Virus record (IMG/VR): IMGVR_UViG_3300012954_000009
Location: 1 to 64,000 of that record
Length of the DNA stretch: 64,000 nt
From: a virus
Direction: 5' to 3' (one strand)
Position 1 is the stretch's first letter. The number at the start of each line of letters is the position of its first letter. Of the stretch, positions 1-7,076 are shown piece by piece. Under the pieces are notes generated by a model, which was not told where the DNA came from, ran no database searches, and saw nothing but the letters and a program-made list of their open reading frames with translations. Position numbers and translations under genes: made by a program.

Positions 1-114
1 GAGAAGAAACTGGATTATTCTGGGTTGAGGCTTTATAAGTCTCACCAGAAGCCTGCAATGCAGGTAATGTGTAGACACACTGAGTATTGTTACGCCACAG
101 ATTCCTACACATAA
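1..114 (+). CDS. Possible C-terminal end of a gene cut by the window edge
   Basis: Frame 1 is open from the first base and ends at TAA 112-114, giving 37 codons of mixed composition with four Tyr and two Cys. No function can be assigned. The same stretch contains small hairpins: GAGGCTT/AAGTCTC around 28-43, and CCTGC/GCAGG at 52-64. It could therefore be non-coding structured RNA instead. Sequence left of the window would settle this. Confidence 0.35.
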   Translation, partial: EKKLDYSGLRLYKSHQKPAMQVMCRHTEYCYATDSYT

Positions 115-467
115 TCCTATTCATTTACCAACTGTAAAGAGTTTTATAGAAGATTAGTTAGGTTGTGTACTGTTATTGCAAGATAACTACTACAACCTGG
201 CTAAATCTTTTATTTTTGCAGTAAAAATCTTTTTTTAATGTGTGTGTCACGCTATAAAGTAGGCCTCAAACACCACATATTACCACTTATTACCACATCC
301 AATAAAGTTACAGACAGTATAATATATACATAGCTACCATTAGCGTAATTGCACTAAACATAATAACACTAGTGACAATCACCATAGCTTATGTTGTATT
401 GTCTTCTCTCTCTATAGGATAAGAGTAATAGTACCCGCAATATTGCACATCACTTAATATAATAGTT
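115..467. other. Gene-poor leader before the first plus-strand genes
   Basis: I find no convincing gene in these 353 bases. The longest ATG-started frame is 31 codons (238-333) with no supporting features. AGGTTGT (160-166) can pair with ACAACCT (192-198), and T-rich sequence follows (206-217), which could be a weak terminator with a long loop. TATTTTTG at 211-218 fits the Bacteroidota -7 consensus TAnnTTTG, but I see no -33 TTTG box at the usual distance. The stretch plausibly separates an upstream unit from the plus-strand block. Confidence 0.4.
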
Positions 468-587
468 ATGAAAACTATAGTCAATAAGATCACAGACCGC
501 ATAACAAGTAGTTATGTAATATCAGTATTAATAATCCTAGGATGGTTTGTATGTATAACTGCATTAGCCACCTTCTTAACATCTTAA
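468..587 (+). CDS. Small single-pass membrane protein, 39 aa
   Basis: ATG at 468 opens a 39-codon frame ending TAA 585-587, two bases before the next gene's ATG at 590. A basic, polar N-terminus (KTIVNKITDR) is followed by a hydrophobic helix of about 20 residues (YVISVLIILGWFVCITALA). That is the pattern of a one-span membrane miniprotein. Spacing to the next gene suggests one operon. No family is recognised. Small early phage membrane proteins often act on the host envelope, but nothing here shows that directly. Confidence 0.5.
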   Translation: MKTIVNKITDRITSSYVISVLIILGWFVCITALATFLTS

Positions 588-589
588 TC

Positions 590-868
590 ATGAATATCAC
601 TATCAATAACCAAGATGCTTTCGTAAGCTATAAAAATGAAATAGGTATATCGTTATATCCTAATGATAACTGTATCCACTTCTTTAATGAAGATGGAGAT
701 CACTTGCGTATAAAGCATGAAGAAGTATCACCTGTTAGAAAAGAGTTCCTAATGGATGAACTAAAAGAAAATATAGAGCTCAGAGAATTAGCACACCATC
801 ATAACCTCATCAACGTATGTAGCTTTGATCGTGTAAGCTATCTTAACTATACTCTTAAACACTGTTAG
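590..868 (+). CDS. Unknown protein, 92 aa
   Basis: I start at ATG 590 (MNITINNQDAF) rather than the in-frame ATG at 542, because 542 would overlap most of the 39-aa gene in another frame. The protein is soluble and mixed-charge, with an acidic middle (FFNEDGDHLRIKHEE), a run of His (AHHHN) and a C-terminal Cys. No domain is recognised. It sits between two small membrane-protein genes at the start of the plus-strand block, so an early accessory role is likely but unproven. Confidence 0.6.
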   Translation: MNITINNQDAFVSYKNEIGISLYPNDNCIHFFNEDGDHLRIKHEEVSPVRKEFLMDELKENIELRELAHHHNLINVCSFDRVSYLNYTLKHC

Positions 869-894
869 TTAATAACCTTTTAATAATTAAGAAA

Positions 895-1227
895 ATGAAA
901 TCACTATTTAGACAAATAATAAAAATCACATACTGTATAGTATTACCGTTAGTAATGCTATTAGTATTAAGAACTGCAATCAAAGATTGGTCAGATGAAC
1001 TACCAGTAGTAGCTTATGGTATACTCATTGTAGCAACAATAGCTACATTGCTAAACGCTGTATTCTATTTAATCTTTATGCAGAACACTAGAATAATACC
1101 CAAGAAATTAATACCTAAACTATCTGTAGAGAAGTGGAAAGGTGTTGGTCTAGGATTTGGGTTTGAGAAAAGGGGAACAGGAGTACTGCTTGTTCTACCA
1201 TTAATAGTACTAGAACTGTCGTGGTAA
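895..1227 (+). CDS. Membrane protein with about three transmembrane helices, 110 aa
   Basis: ATG at 895 lies 26 bases after the previous stop. Hydrophobic segments fall near residues 9-26, 38-60 and 96-107. The connecting segments are basic or Trp-containing, and the region IIPKKLIPK is positively charged and likely cytoplasmic. The last seven bases overlap the next gene's ATG, implying translational coupling. No homologous family is recognised. A host-envelope or superinfection role is possible from context only. Confidence 0.6.
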   Translation: MKSLFRQIIKITYCIVLPLVMLLVLRTAIKDWSDELPVVAYGILIVATIATLLNAVFYLIFMQNTRIIPKKLIPKLSVEKWKGVGLGFGFEKRGTGVLLVLPLIVLELSW

Positions 1228-1853
1228 ACATAATACATGATATGGTTAGTGGTGCATGGGAGAGAATCGTTGAATGGTTCTCTCCTGCTGTACCTGCAAG
1301 AGAAGAGTTTAAGTCTAAAACTTTAATGAAGTTTGACAATCATAAACTATTTAAAGGCCATTCAGGTAGCATAGCAACATTCCAAGGTAATCTTTGTATA
1401 TATAATCAGTACTATGAAGCGTCAAGCCATCAAAGAGTAGATGGTAATAAGGTTCATATAAAAATACAACAAGAGTTTACCAATCCTAAATGGCTTGAAA
1501 ACAAGATATATAACTTACACAGACTGTTAATAACATTGCAATATGAGAATATGCCTGAAAACAGTAATGAGTTTGTAATGTATCATCAAGGCATGGAGTA
1601 TCATATTAAGCCTCATTATAGTCATGTATGTAAGAAGTATGTGACTGATGTAGATAATATGCTAGGTCATTGGGATAGTATCCAGATCTTTAGAAAGATG
1701 AAAAGACTATACCCAATACTAAGACAGACATTTAAAGACATGACAATAGAAAACTTAGCAGAAATGGTAAGTGAACTACATCATGAGAGTAATAAGACAT
1801 GGATAATACATCCAAATATTTTACATAGTGGTACCAATAATGGTACTACATAA
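1221..1853 (+). CDS. Unknown protein, 210 aa
   Basis: The frame starts at ATG 1221 inside the end of the upstream membrane-protein gene. It has a Trp-containing amphipathic N-terminus (GAWERIVEWF), then a mixed alpha/beta-looking body rich in His and Tyr, including HWDSIQIFRKMKRLYP near residue 150. No catalytic motif or transmembrane helix stands out. The overlap suggests it works with the upstream membrane protein, perhaps peripherally bound to it. Function unknown. Confidence 0.6.
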   Translation: MVNIIHDMVSGAWERIVEWFSPAVPAREEFKSKTLMKFDNHKLFKGHSGSIATFQGNLCIYNQYYEASSHQRVDGNKVHIKIQQEFTNPKWLENKIYNLHRLLITLQYENMPENSNEFVMYHQGMEYHIKPHYSHVCKKYVTDVDNMLGHWDSIQIFRKMKRLYPILRQTFKDMTIENLAEMVSELHHESNKTWIIHPNILHSGTNNGTT

Positions 1854-1914
1854 CAACACCAGTATCTAAAACCATATTATGTGCTAGCATTAAGGCTATG
1901 AAAAAATTTGTTTT

Positions 1915-2001
1915 GGTTAGGTAGTGGTAACCAGTTGATGGCAAAGGTATCAGTATGGGGTCAATTAGACGGGTAAACTATAGTTTACAACCTACTGATC
2001 C
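1915..2001 (+). promoter_or_regulatory. Structured leader upstream of a lipoprotein gene
   Basis: The 185-base gap before the lipoprotein gene contains two nested or adjacent hairpins. GGTTA (1915-1919) pairs with TAACC (1928-1932). GG-ATCAGTA-GG (1946-1957, with two single-T bulges) pairs with CCTACTGATCC (1991-2001). In the loop of the second sits a perfect 16-bp palindrome, GTAAACTA|TAGTTTAC, at 1973-1988. No U-run follows, so this is not a simple terminator. It could be a 5' UTR control element, a small RNA or an operator. Confidence 0.45.
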
Positions 2002-2038
2002 TTTGTCGTTGACTTTAACTTTTAAAACAAAAAAGAAA

Positions 2039-2197
2039 ATGAGAAAATTTATTTATTTATTAATTGCTGTATTCCTATTAGGACCAATTGTAACATCATG
2101 CTCATCCTCAAGAGGCATGTGTAAGAGTAAAAAGAAGTATTATAAACAATCACAAAAGTGTTGGAATGCAAAGAAGCAACGCTATACAAGATGTTAA
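2039..2197 (+). CDS. Small lipoprotein, 52 aa
   Basis: ATG 2039 is chosen over the upstream in-frame ATG at 1955 because it gives a textbook signal peptide. MRK is followed by a hydrophobic stretch (FIYLLIAVFLLGPIV) and a lipobox ending in Cys (VTSC) near residue 20. The mature part is short, Lys/Tyr-rich and has three further Cys. It should be lipid-anchored at the inner or outer membrane. Phages use such lipoproteins in lysis (o-spanin) or superinfection exclusion. The early position argues against lysis, but neither is proven. Confidence 0.65.
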   Translation: MRKFIYLLIAVFLLGPIVTSCSSSRGMCKSKKKYYKQSQKCWNAKKQRYTRC

Positions 2198-2209
2198 AAT
2201 CAAAAAACT

Positions 2210-2689
2210 ATGAGTAATAACGTATCAATATCAAGTACTACACTTAAAGAAATACTTAGAAATATTCTCAATCCAGATATAAATGCAACAAACCGTAATA
2301 TAATTATAGATCATTTGTTGTGTGAGTTATCATCAGACTCTGTAGATATGTTAGTATACTTACAATATATCAAGCATGCATTTCAGACATTTGATATAGG
2401 TGATACTGTATTAGTACCTTCTAGTTATCTAGACAGGTCCTCTTACAATATAGATATGCTAGTAGATCTTGGTATATATCATAGTGATCAGTTCTACTAT
2501 GGTATTGTAACCGGTGATTCTAGTTGGCGTAGTCAAGGACAGTACAATAAAGCATCATCAAAGCTAAAGATAGATGTGTATGTCCATGATGATGATGGTA
2601 ATATTGCAAAGAAAAGTGTAGATGTATTACAAACACAACTTTTTAAATCTAATAAACCAATAAACACTGTTATAAATGCCACTGATTAG
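2210..2689 (+). CDS. Unknown protein, 159 aa
   Basis: ATG at 2210 follows the lipoprotein stop by 12 bases. The N-terminal half is helical (TTLKEILRNILNPD). A middle segment, FDIGDTVLVPSSYLD near residues 61-75, resembles a small beta-barrel entry, and YGIVTGDSSWRSQGQY follows. The C-terminal half contains strand-like segments with DDDGN. No known family or catalytic motif is recognised. It overlaps the next gene by 14 bases, so the two are probably translated together. Confidence 0.6.
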   Translation: MSNNVSISSTTLKEILRNILNPDINATNRNIIIDHLLCELSSDSVDMLVYLQYIKHAFQTFDIGDTVLVPSSYLDRSSYNIDMLVDLGIYHSDQFYYGIVTGDSSWRSQGQYNKASSKLKIDVYVHDDDGNIAKKSVDVLQTQLFKSNKPINTVINATD

Positions 2690-2885
2690 TATAGAATTAT
2701 TAAATACCCATAGAGAAAGATGGGATGACCTATGTAAAATGTCACACTCTGACCTTGTAGCTCAAGGTTTTGGTGTTTATATGAATATGACTTATTGCTG
2801 GAAAGATGATAAGCTTGCATCAATTAAAGATACAGATAAAGCTTATGAGCACATCAAACAAAAACACGTCAAGAAAGAAGTATAG
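2676..2885 (+). CDS. Unknown protein, 69 aa
   Basis: The frame starts within the end of the upstream gene and ends 41 bases inside the HTH gene downstream. The protein is short and Trp/His/Lys-containing (RERWDDLCKMSHSDLV), with a basic tail (HIKQKHVKKEV). No domain is recognised. Its existence rests on frame continuity and overlap-style operon packing. It is a less secure call than its neighbours. Confidence 0.45.
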   Translation: MPLISIELLNTHRERWDDLCKMSHSDLVAQGFGVYMNMTYCWKDDKLASIKDTDKAYEHIKQKHVKKEV

Positions 2886-3117
2886 ATTTGGTATAGTATC
2901 ATATGATATTATATCTGATCCGGATACATCTCCTAAATGTAAAGCACTATATGCATTATTATCATGCTATGCTGACAAAGAAAGAGTATGTTTTCCAACT
3001 AAATCTAGACTAGCTGATGAACTAGGTGTATCAATTACTACATTAAAAAGATATTTAAAGGAGTTATATGCTAAAAATTATATCAAAAGAGATGGAGTAA
3101 AGATTAAACTTAAATAG
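2845..3117 (+). CDS. Winged-helix HTH protein, 90 aa
   Basis: I start at ATG 2845 (MSTSNKNTSR), giving 90 residues; an upstream in-frame ATG at 2806 would lengthen the overlap with the previous gene. Residues about 33-85 (ALYALLSCYADKERVCFPT, then RLADELGVSITTLKRYLKEL) match the HTH_36-type winged helix found in phage and plasmid replication-initiation or regulatory proteins. The Gly-Val-Ser turn and following recognition helix are clear. It likely binds DNA as a regulator or replication initiator; the two cannot be told apart here. Confidence 0.7.
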   Translation: MSTSNKNTSRKKYRFGIVSYDIISDPDTSPKCKALYALLSCYADKERVCFPTKSRLADELGVSITTLKRYLKELYAKNYIKRDGVKIKLK

Positions 3118-3213
3118 TGTTAGCTATATATATGCAATAAAACTGGTGAGCTATTAGAAATTCAAGAGTATAAAACTTTCAGGCTGTATAAAATAATGAT
3201 ACATTTGTTTATC

Positions 3214-3480
3214 ATGATTATACAACTAGCCAATGGAAGAATTATAGAATGTTCAGTAGAACAGTATCTTTCATTGACTGATCAAGAAGTCAAAGATCTT
3301 GAAGGCCTAAGCTCACATTATACAAAAGAGGTAGGTAATCCATATTATCACATGTTTCATAAAGGCCGCACAGCAGCTGAAAGAGATATGTTAGATGAAG
3401 AGGAGTATGAACCTCAACTTGATGAGATAACTGCAGTAGAAAAGATGGATGATCCATACTTTCGTGCTGATGATATCTAA
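3214..3480 (+). CDS. Acidic unknown protein, 88 aa
   Basis: ATG 3214 (MIIQLANGRIIE) gives a cleaner N-terminus than ATG 3196, which would add a hydrophobic MIHLFI. Residues 1-25 look like a beta-hairpin followed by a helix starting LTDQEVKDLEG. The C-terminal third is acidic (LDEEEYEPQLDEI), which could be disordered or partner-binding. No family is recognised. A 96-base gap with no visible signal separates it from the HTH gene. Confidence 0.6.
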   Translation: MIIQLANGRIIECSVEQYLSLTDQEVKDLEGLSSHYTKEVGNPYYHMFHKGRTAAERDMLDEEEYEPQLDEITAVEKMDDPYFRADDI

Positions 3481-3509
3481 ACTAAACAATAACTTTTAAA
3501 TTTTTTATT

Positions 3510-4085
3510 ATGAGCAAGGTTCAAATTATGCCTGATGAATTAGGCAATGTCGTTAGACAATCAAAAAATAACTCTGAGTATGGTTATGTAAGACTACAAC
3601 AAGATAGAGTTACTTATTCCAACGGAGGTTGGTTAAAGAGATCAAATGTAAGTACGTTACTACACGGTAAAGTAGAAGACTTTGATGCTATAGGTATTAA
3701 AGATCAAACAGAGCTTACAGGTAAGATCATTATTAAAGAACAAACAACACCATTTAGCAACAATGATCCAGATAGAGATCTAAAATATGCAGGTGATACT
3801 GGTATTATATGTTGTGCACATGGTGAACCTATTTATAGGAAAACATTCTTTGTAGCTGATTTAGAAGCTGAAGATGTATTTGTAGCACATACTAATGGTG
3901 ATGCTATTAGAGAAGCTAACGGTACAACTACTAAGACAAGTGCTAATGAAGCTTTAGATAAAGTTATGGCAGATAAAGAAGAGTCTAACCCAAACCAGGT
4001 AGATCTTGAAGATGCTATAGCTGCAGAAGAGTCTGAAGAAGTAATGGAAGAAGTAGATGAAGTAGAAGCAGACTTTGAATTATAA
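3510..4085 (+). CDS. Acidic-tailed protein, possible ssDNA-binding protein, 191 aa
   Basis: Residues about 20-125 form a strand-rich region (EYGYVRLQQDRVTYSNGG; GKIIIKEQTTPF) compatible with an OB-like fold. The C-terminal 35 residues are strongly acidic and end EVEADFEL, reminiscent of the partner-recruiting tail of bacterial SSB. The gene is followed directly by a strong intrinsic terminator, so it closes the first plus-strand unit. SSB is only a hypothesis; the better SSB candidate in this window is at 11092-11760. Confidence 0.5.
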   Translation: MSKVQIMPDELGNVVRQSKNNSEYGYVRLQQDRVTYSNGGWLKRSNVSTLLHGKVEDFDAIGIKDQTELTGKIIIKEQTTPFSNNDPDRDLKYAGDTGIICCAHGEPIYRKTFFVADLEAEDVFVAHTNGDAIREANGTTTKTSANEALDKVMADKEESNPNQVDLEDAIAAEESEEVMEEVDEVEADFEL

Positions 4086-4111
4086 GATATTAGCGTAAGC
4101 TAAGAGATAAT

Positions 4112-4142
4112 AAGGGACAGTGTAAAAGCTGTCCCTTTTTTT
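4112..4142 (+). terminator. Strong intrinsic terminator
   Basis: AAGGGACAG (4112-4120) pairs perfectly with CTGTCCCTT (4129-4137) across an eight-base loop, followed by an unbroken T-run to 4142. It lies 27 bases after the stop of the acidic-tailed gene and ends the first plus-strand unit. Confidence 0.9.
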
Positions 4143-4177
4143 ATCACCATATTATTAACCACTTAAATCAAAACATT

Positions 4178-4756
4178 ATGTTATCACTAAAACAACAAAA
4201 AATTCTAAAACAAGAACAAGATATACTAAAACTTAAATTAAGAGAAGAAAGATATGCATATATTGGGATATTATCTGAGTATCAGTTACACCCACCAAGT
4301 TTAATTCAACAATTGGATTACACTAAACTTAATCCTTATCAACATTTTTTGTTTAAACGTGTACTCCACGGTTTAAACATGTATGATAAGACTGAGATTG
4401 AGAAAATGCATTGGGATAAAAAGAGAAGAATAAAAAAAGTTTGGAGGAAAGGTCAAGAGACTATAAATGAGTTCAAACAATACATATGTTATAAGGATGC
4501 TAACAAAATTTTTAGTATCTTTAGCCATAGTCCTTTAGCTAAAGGTTTCCTGGATACACCTTTTGAATATGTACCAGGTATAAGAAACAAGATGACTCTC
4601 AAAGAAGTTAATCTTACCTATGAAGATGTTATCATTAAGTTTATGCAGAAGGGACTATTACCTAAAAACTTTTTATCAATAAAACCACATGGGAATCAGA
4701 AAAGTTTCACAAAAAATGGCCCAAAAAAACAGAGAGTACAGCAAGCTCAGGCGTAA
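4178..4756 (+). CDS. Unknown basic protein, 192 aa
   Basis: First gene after the terminator. The N-terminus is a long Lys/Gln/Glu helix (LKQQKILKQEQDILKLKLREE), probably a coiled coil. The middle is basic with several aromatics (HWDKKRRIKKVWRKGQETI), and the C-terminal tail is Lys/Gln-rich. No domain is recognised; a nucleic-acid-binding role would suit the charge. Its last 41 bases overlap the HNH gene in another frame. Confidence 0.6.
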   Translation: MLSLKQQKILKQEQDILKLKLREERYAYIGILSEYQLHPPSLIQQLDYTKLNPYQHFLFKRVLHGLNMYDKTEIEKMHWDKKRRIKKVWRKGQETINEFKQYICYKDANKIFSIFSHSPLAKGFLDTPFEYVPGIRNKMTLKEVNLTYEDVIIKFMQKGLLPKNFLSIKPHGNQKSFTKNGPKKQRVQQAQA

Positions 4757-4958
4757 GTACCTGACTGACAACTCTATATGTAGGGCAAAAATCAATAAAT
4801 GCACTGTCGTAGCTACTGACGTGCATCACATGAGAGGCCGTGGAATCTATCATTTAGATGTAGATACATGGCTTCCCGTGTGTAGAAATTGTCACACTTG
4901 GATTGAGAACAACCCAGTAGATGCTAAGGAATTAGGATACTCTATTAGTAGAGCATAA
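4716..4958 (+). CDS. Small HNH endonuclease-like protein, about 80 aa
   Basis: The core has Cys residues in the N-terminal half (SICRAKINKC), then DVHHMRGRG, then WLPVCRNCHTWIENNP. This is the order of a treble-clef HNH fold: a zinc-binding Cys pair, the His-His catalytic strand, and the C-x-x-C-H end. Such short phage HNH proteins nick DNA or help packaging. I prefer ATG 4716 over ATG 4689 because it shortens the overlap with the preceding gene. The tRNA begins six bases after the stop. Confidence 0.75.
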   Translation: MAQKNREYSKLRRKYLTDNSICRAKINKCTVVATDVHHMRGRGIYHLDVDTWLPVCRNCHTWIENNPVDAKELGYSISRA

Positions 4959-4963
4959 AACCT

Positions 4964-5037
4964 GGTCCCATAGCTCAACTGGATAGAGCAACAGCCTTCT
5001 AAGCTGTAGGTTCTAGGTTCAAATCCTAGTGGGATCA
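4964..5037 (+). tRNA. tRNA-Arg (anticodon UCU)
   Basis: All four arms fold. The acceptor GGTCCCA (4964-4970) pairs with TGGGATC (5030-5036, one G-T pair). The D arm is GCTC/GAGC. The anticodon stem ACAGC/GCTGT holds loop CTTCTAA with anticodon TCT. The T arm CTAGG/CCTAG holds loop TTCAAAT. The discriminator is A5037 and CCA is not encoded. UCU reads AGA/AGG, and AGA is visibly the preferred Arg codon across the window. Confidence 0.96.
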
Positions 5038-5050
5038 CAAAACCAATAAG

Positions 5051-6166
5051 ATGAATAGAGAAGAAGTTCAAAAAAAAGCATTAAGTATATTAGAAGCAAA
5101 TGATAGATGTGGTCTAAGTATATCTATGGGAGTTGGCAAAACTAGAATTGCAATAAAGCATATGCTTGGGCATTTATGTAGTATTGCTCAGTTCTTAGTA
5201 GTTGTACCAAAACATTCTGTGACCCAGTCATGGATAAATGAGTGTAATAAAATGGGCTGCACAGATTTATTAAATCATATAACGTTTGTTACATATAGAT
5301 CTATAAATAAAAAGAATCCAGATGATTATGATTCTGTTTATCTAGATGAGTGTCATAGCTTATTAAATAGCCATAGACCTTTTTTATCTAGATTCAAAGG
5401 TATTATTGTAGGTTTAACAGGCACACCACCTGCAAGAACAGGGAGTGAAAAAGAGATGATGGTTGAACAATTTTGTCCTATTAAATATGAGTTCTCTGTT
5501 GATGATGCAACTGATAGTAATATATTAAATGACTATAGAATAATTGTACATAAATTATCTTTATCAGGGATCAGAGATCTACCAAAGAAAAAGAAAGATG
5601 GTACATACTGGTATAGTTCTGAAAAGAAAGACTATGAGTATGTTACTAAGAGATTCATAGAAGCTATAAAACCAAAAGATAAACAGTTTACTTCTATAAT
5701 GAGGATGAGATCTGTTATGGAGTATAGAACTAAAGAATCTTATGTAAAGTCTTTGATACAAAATATGAAGAGTAAGTGTATTGTATTTGCTAATACACAA
5801 GCACAAGCTGATAGAATATGTACACACAGTTATCATTCTACTAATAATAATTCAGAACGTAATCTTGAATTATTTTCTGATGGTAGAATAGATAAGCTAT
5901 CATGTGTGTTACAATTATCAGAAGGTGTTACAATACCTGGTCTTAAGTCTGGTATCATTATGCATTCATATGCTAATGAAAGAAAGACATCTCAAAGAAT
6001 AGGAAGATTACTTAGACTCAACCCTGTAGAAACTGCTGTATGTCATATACTATGTTATAATGATACAGTAGATAAAAACTGGGTATCTCAAGCATTAAAG
6101 ACATTTGATCAATCTAAGATTAAATATTACAACCCTTTAATAAAGCAATATGAAATGGATATATAA
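5051..6166 (+). CDS. SF2 DEAD/SNF2-like helicase, 371 aa
   Basis: This is an ATP-driven DNA translocase or helicase of superfamily 2. Walker A is MGVGKT (26-31), the Walker B box is DECH (99-102), motif III is GLTGTPPA (121-128), motif IV is IVFANTQAQADR (244-255), and motif VI is QRIGRLLR (315-322). Both RecA lobes are present but compact, with no large accessory domain. SF2 helicases of this size sit in the replication modules of crAss-like and other phages, for fork unwinding or recombination. The start follows the tRNA by 13 bases. Confidence 0.88.
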   Translation: MNREEVQKKALSILEANDRCGLSISMGVGKTRIAIKHMLGHLCSIAQFLVVVPKHSVTQSWINECNKMGCTDLLNHITFVTYRSINKKNPDDYDSVYLDECHSLLNSHRPFLSRFKGIIVGLTGTPPARTGSEKEMMVEQFCPIKYEFSVDDATDSNILNDYRIIVHKLSLSGIRDLPKKKKDGTYWYSSEKKDYEYVTKRFIEAIKPKDKQFTSIMRMRSVMEYRTKESYVKSLIQNMKSKCIVFANTQAQADRICTHSYHSTNNNSERNLELFSDGRIDKLSCVLQLSEGVTIPGLKSGIIMHSYANERKTSQRIGRLLRLNPVETAVCHILCYNDTVDKNWVSQALKTFDQSKIKYYNPLIKQYEMDI

Positions 6167-6293
6167 ATTAAATAGATGGTTTGATCTTAACTATGGCTGG
6201 TTCTTTGTGAACGGCTATAAAAGAGAAGACTGGAATAAAGAACTAAAACAAAAGTATGGGAAAAATGAAAGAGATATTCATACAGATGCGTGA
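6150..6293 (+). CDS. Conserved-looking small aromatic protein, 47 aa
   Basis: ATG 6150 lies inside the helicase's end and the frame runs to TGA 6291-6293, overlapping both neighbours. The protein starts MKWIYKLNRWFDLNYGW and continues with FFVNGYKREDW and a Lys-rich end. I recall similar Trp/Tyr-rich miniproteins (LNRWFDLNYGWFFVNG style) in other phages, but cannot name a family. Without this gene the gap between helicase and zinc-ribbon genes would be unexplained. Confidence 0.6.
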   Translation: MKWIYKLNRWFDLNYGWFFVNGYKREDWNKELKQKYGKNERDIHTDA

Positions 6294-6495
6294 AGAAGAG
6301 TGGCAGGGAGATCCAAATGAATATTTAAAACAATATGTTAACAACCAAAAAAAGGATTATGAAATCCACATATCAGAGACGTTATGTCCAAACTGTTTTC
6401 GTACCAATCTACATCAAGTAGGTGAGCATGATTACCATTGTGAAGTTTGTGCATATGATTTTATAAAAGTAGAAAACTCAATTAGATTTAAATAA
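6256..6495 (+). CDS. Zinc-ribbon protein, 79 aa
   Basis: Two CxxC knuckles, CPNC near residue 45 and CEVC near residue 64, are spaced as in a zinc ribbon. They follow a helical N-terminus (MREEEWQGDPNEYLKQYV). An internal ATG at 6265 is an equally good start. The stop overlaps the next small gene's ATG (TAATG). Zinc ribbons of this kind bind nucleic acid or protein partners; the specific role is unknown. Confidence 0.65.
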   Translation: MGKMKEIFIQMREEEWQGDPNEYLKQYVNNQKKDYEIHISETLCPNCFRTNLHQVGEHDYHCEVCAYDFIKVENSIRFK

Positions 6496-6560
6496 TGGAA
6501 ATAATAATTAGTGATCCTGGTGATGAACAACCAGGATATCACATCAAAGTTAAGATATGA
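6495..6560 (+). CDS. Possible 21-aa miniprotein
   Basis: The ATG overlaps the preceding stop in TAATG, and the frame ends at TGA, which overlaps the next ATG (ATATGA). It therefore bridges two good genes by coupling overlaps on both sides. The peptide is MEIIISDPGDEQPG... with a KVKI end. It may be a real miniprotein, or simply a translated bridge that carries ribosomes to the zinc-ribbon gene at 6557. Confidence 0.35.
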   Translation: MEIIISDPGDEQPGYHIKVKI

Positions 6561-6703
6561 AGTGCTGTATTTGTGAGAAACCAATTACAGACTATGGAAA
6601 TAACCCACAACCTATAAAGAAAGAAGGTAGATGCTGTGATCAGTGTAATATGACAATAGTAATACCTTCTAGAATGAAATACTTACATGACTATGAAGGA
6701 TAA
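6557..6703 (+). CDS. Small phage zinc-binding protein, 48 aa
   Basis: The sequence begins MKCCICEKPITDYGNNPQPI and continues with GRCCDQCN: CxxC knuckles separated by about 22 residues, typical of the short C-C-I-C...CCxxC proteins found in many phages. It should bind one zinc. The ATG overlaps the upstream stop and the end overlaps the NinB-like gene start. Function is not known for this family as far as I recall. Confidence 0.7.
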   Translation: MKCCICEKPITDYGNNPQPIKKEGRCCDQCNMTIVIPSRMKYLHDYEG

Positions 6704-7076
6704 TTTTTTTGTAAACGCAAGTATAAAAGATGGTGAATTACATTTCCCTATAAAAGCACAGGAGACTAGATATAAGTCATTCTTAAAACAGTTTCCTGAT
6801 GATACCAGGATTGAATTATTTGTTAGTGCAAATAATCAAAAAGGTACTGCTGCTCAGTTAGCTAGAATTCATGCTATGTGTAGAGAAATAGCTAATGAAA
6901 TTGGTTATACTTTTGAAGAAGTAAAATTACAAGTAAAAAGAAAAGCAGGCTTATGCTTTACTAAGAATAATACAGAGTACTGTAAATCATTTGCTACTTG
7001 TGATAAAGAAGAATTAAATTTAGCTATTCAAGCAGCTATGGAAATAGGTGAATATGCAGGTATGCAATTAAGATGA
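6693..7076 (+). CDS. NinB-like recombination or replication accessory protein, about 127 aa
   Basis: The central block AAQLARIHAMCREIANEIGYTFEEVK followed by KRKAGLC resembles phage NinB/Orf-type recombination mediators. In lambda, NinB binds ssDNA and helps load Beta onto SSB-coated DNA. Two in-frame ATGs (6687 and 6693) are equally possible; I take the second. The N-terminus carries a short strand pair (GELHFPIKAQ). The gene converges on and overlaps a minus-strand gene by nine bases. The family assignment is by pattern only. Confidence 0.5.
   Translation: MKDNFFVNASIKDGELHFPIKAQETRYKSFLKQFPDDTRIELFVSANNQKGTAAQLARIHAMCREIANEIGYTFEEVKLQVKRKAGLCFTKNNTEYCKSFATCDKEELNLAIQAAMEIGEYAGMQLR

Noticed and set aside
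1-110. Hairpins at the left edge as a possible tRNA
   Set aside because: No acceptor stem or T arm with the conserved TTC loop can be drawn; the frame is open instead.
211-218. TATTTTTG as a promoter for the first plus-strand unit
   Set aside because: No -33 box at the expected distance, and about 250 bases to the first supported gene; too weak to list as a promoter.
238-333. 31-codon plus-strand frame in the leader
   Set aside because: No ribosome-binding signal, no hydrophobic or conserved pattern, and no coupling to neighbours.
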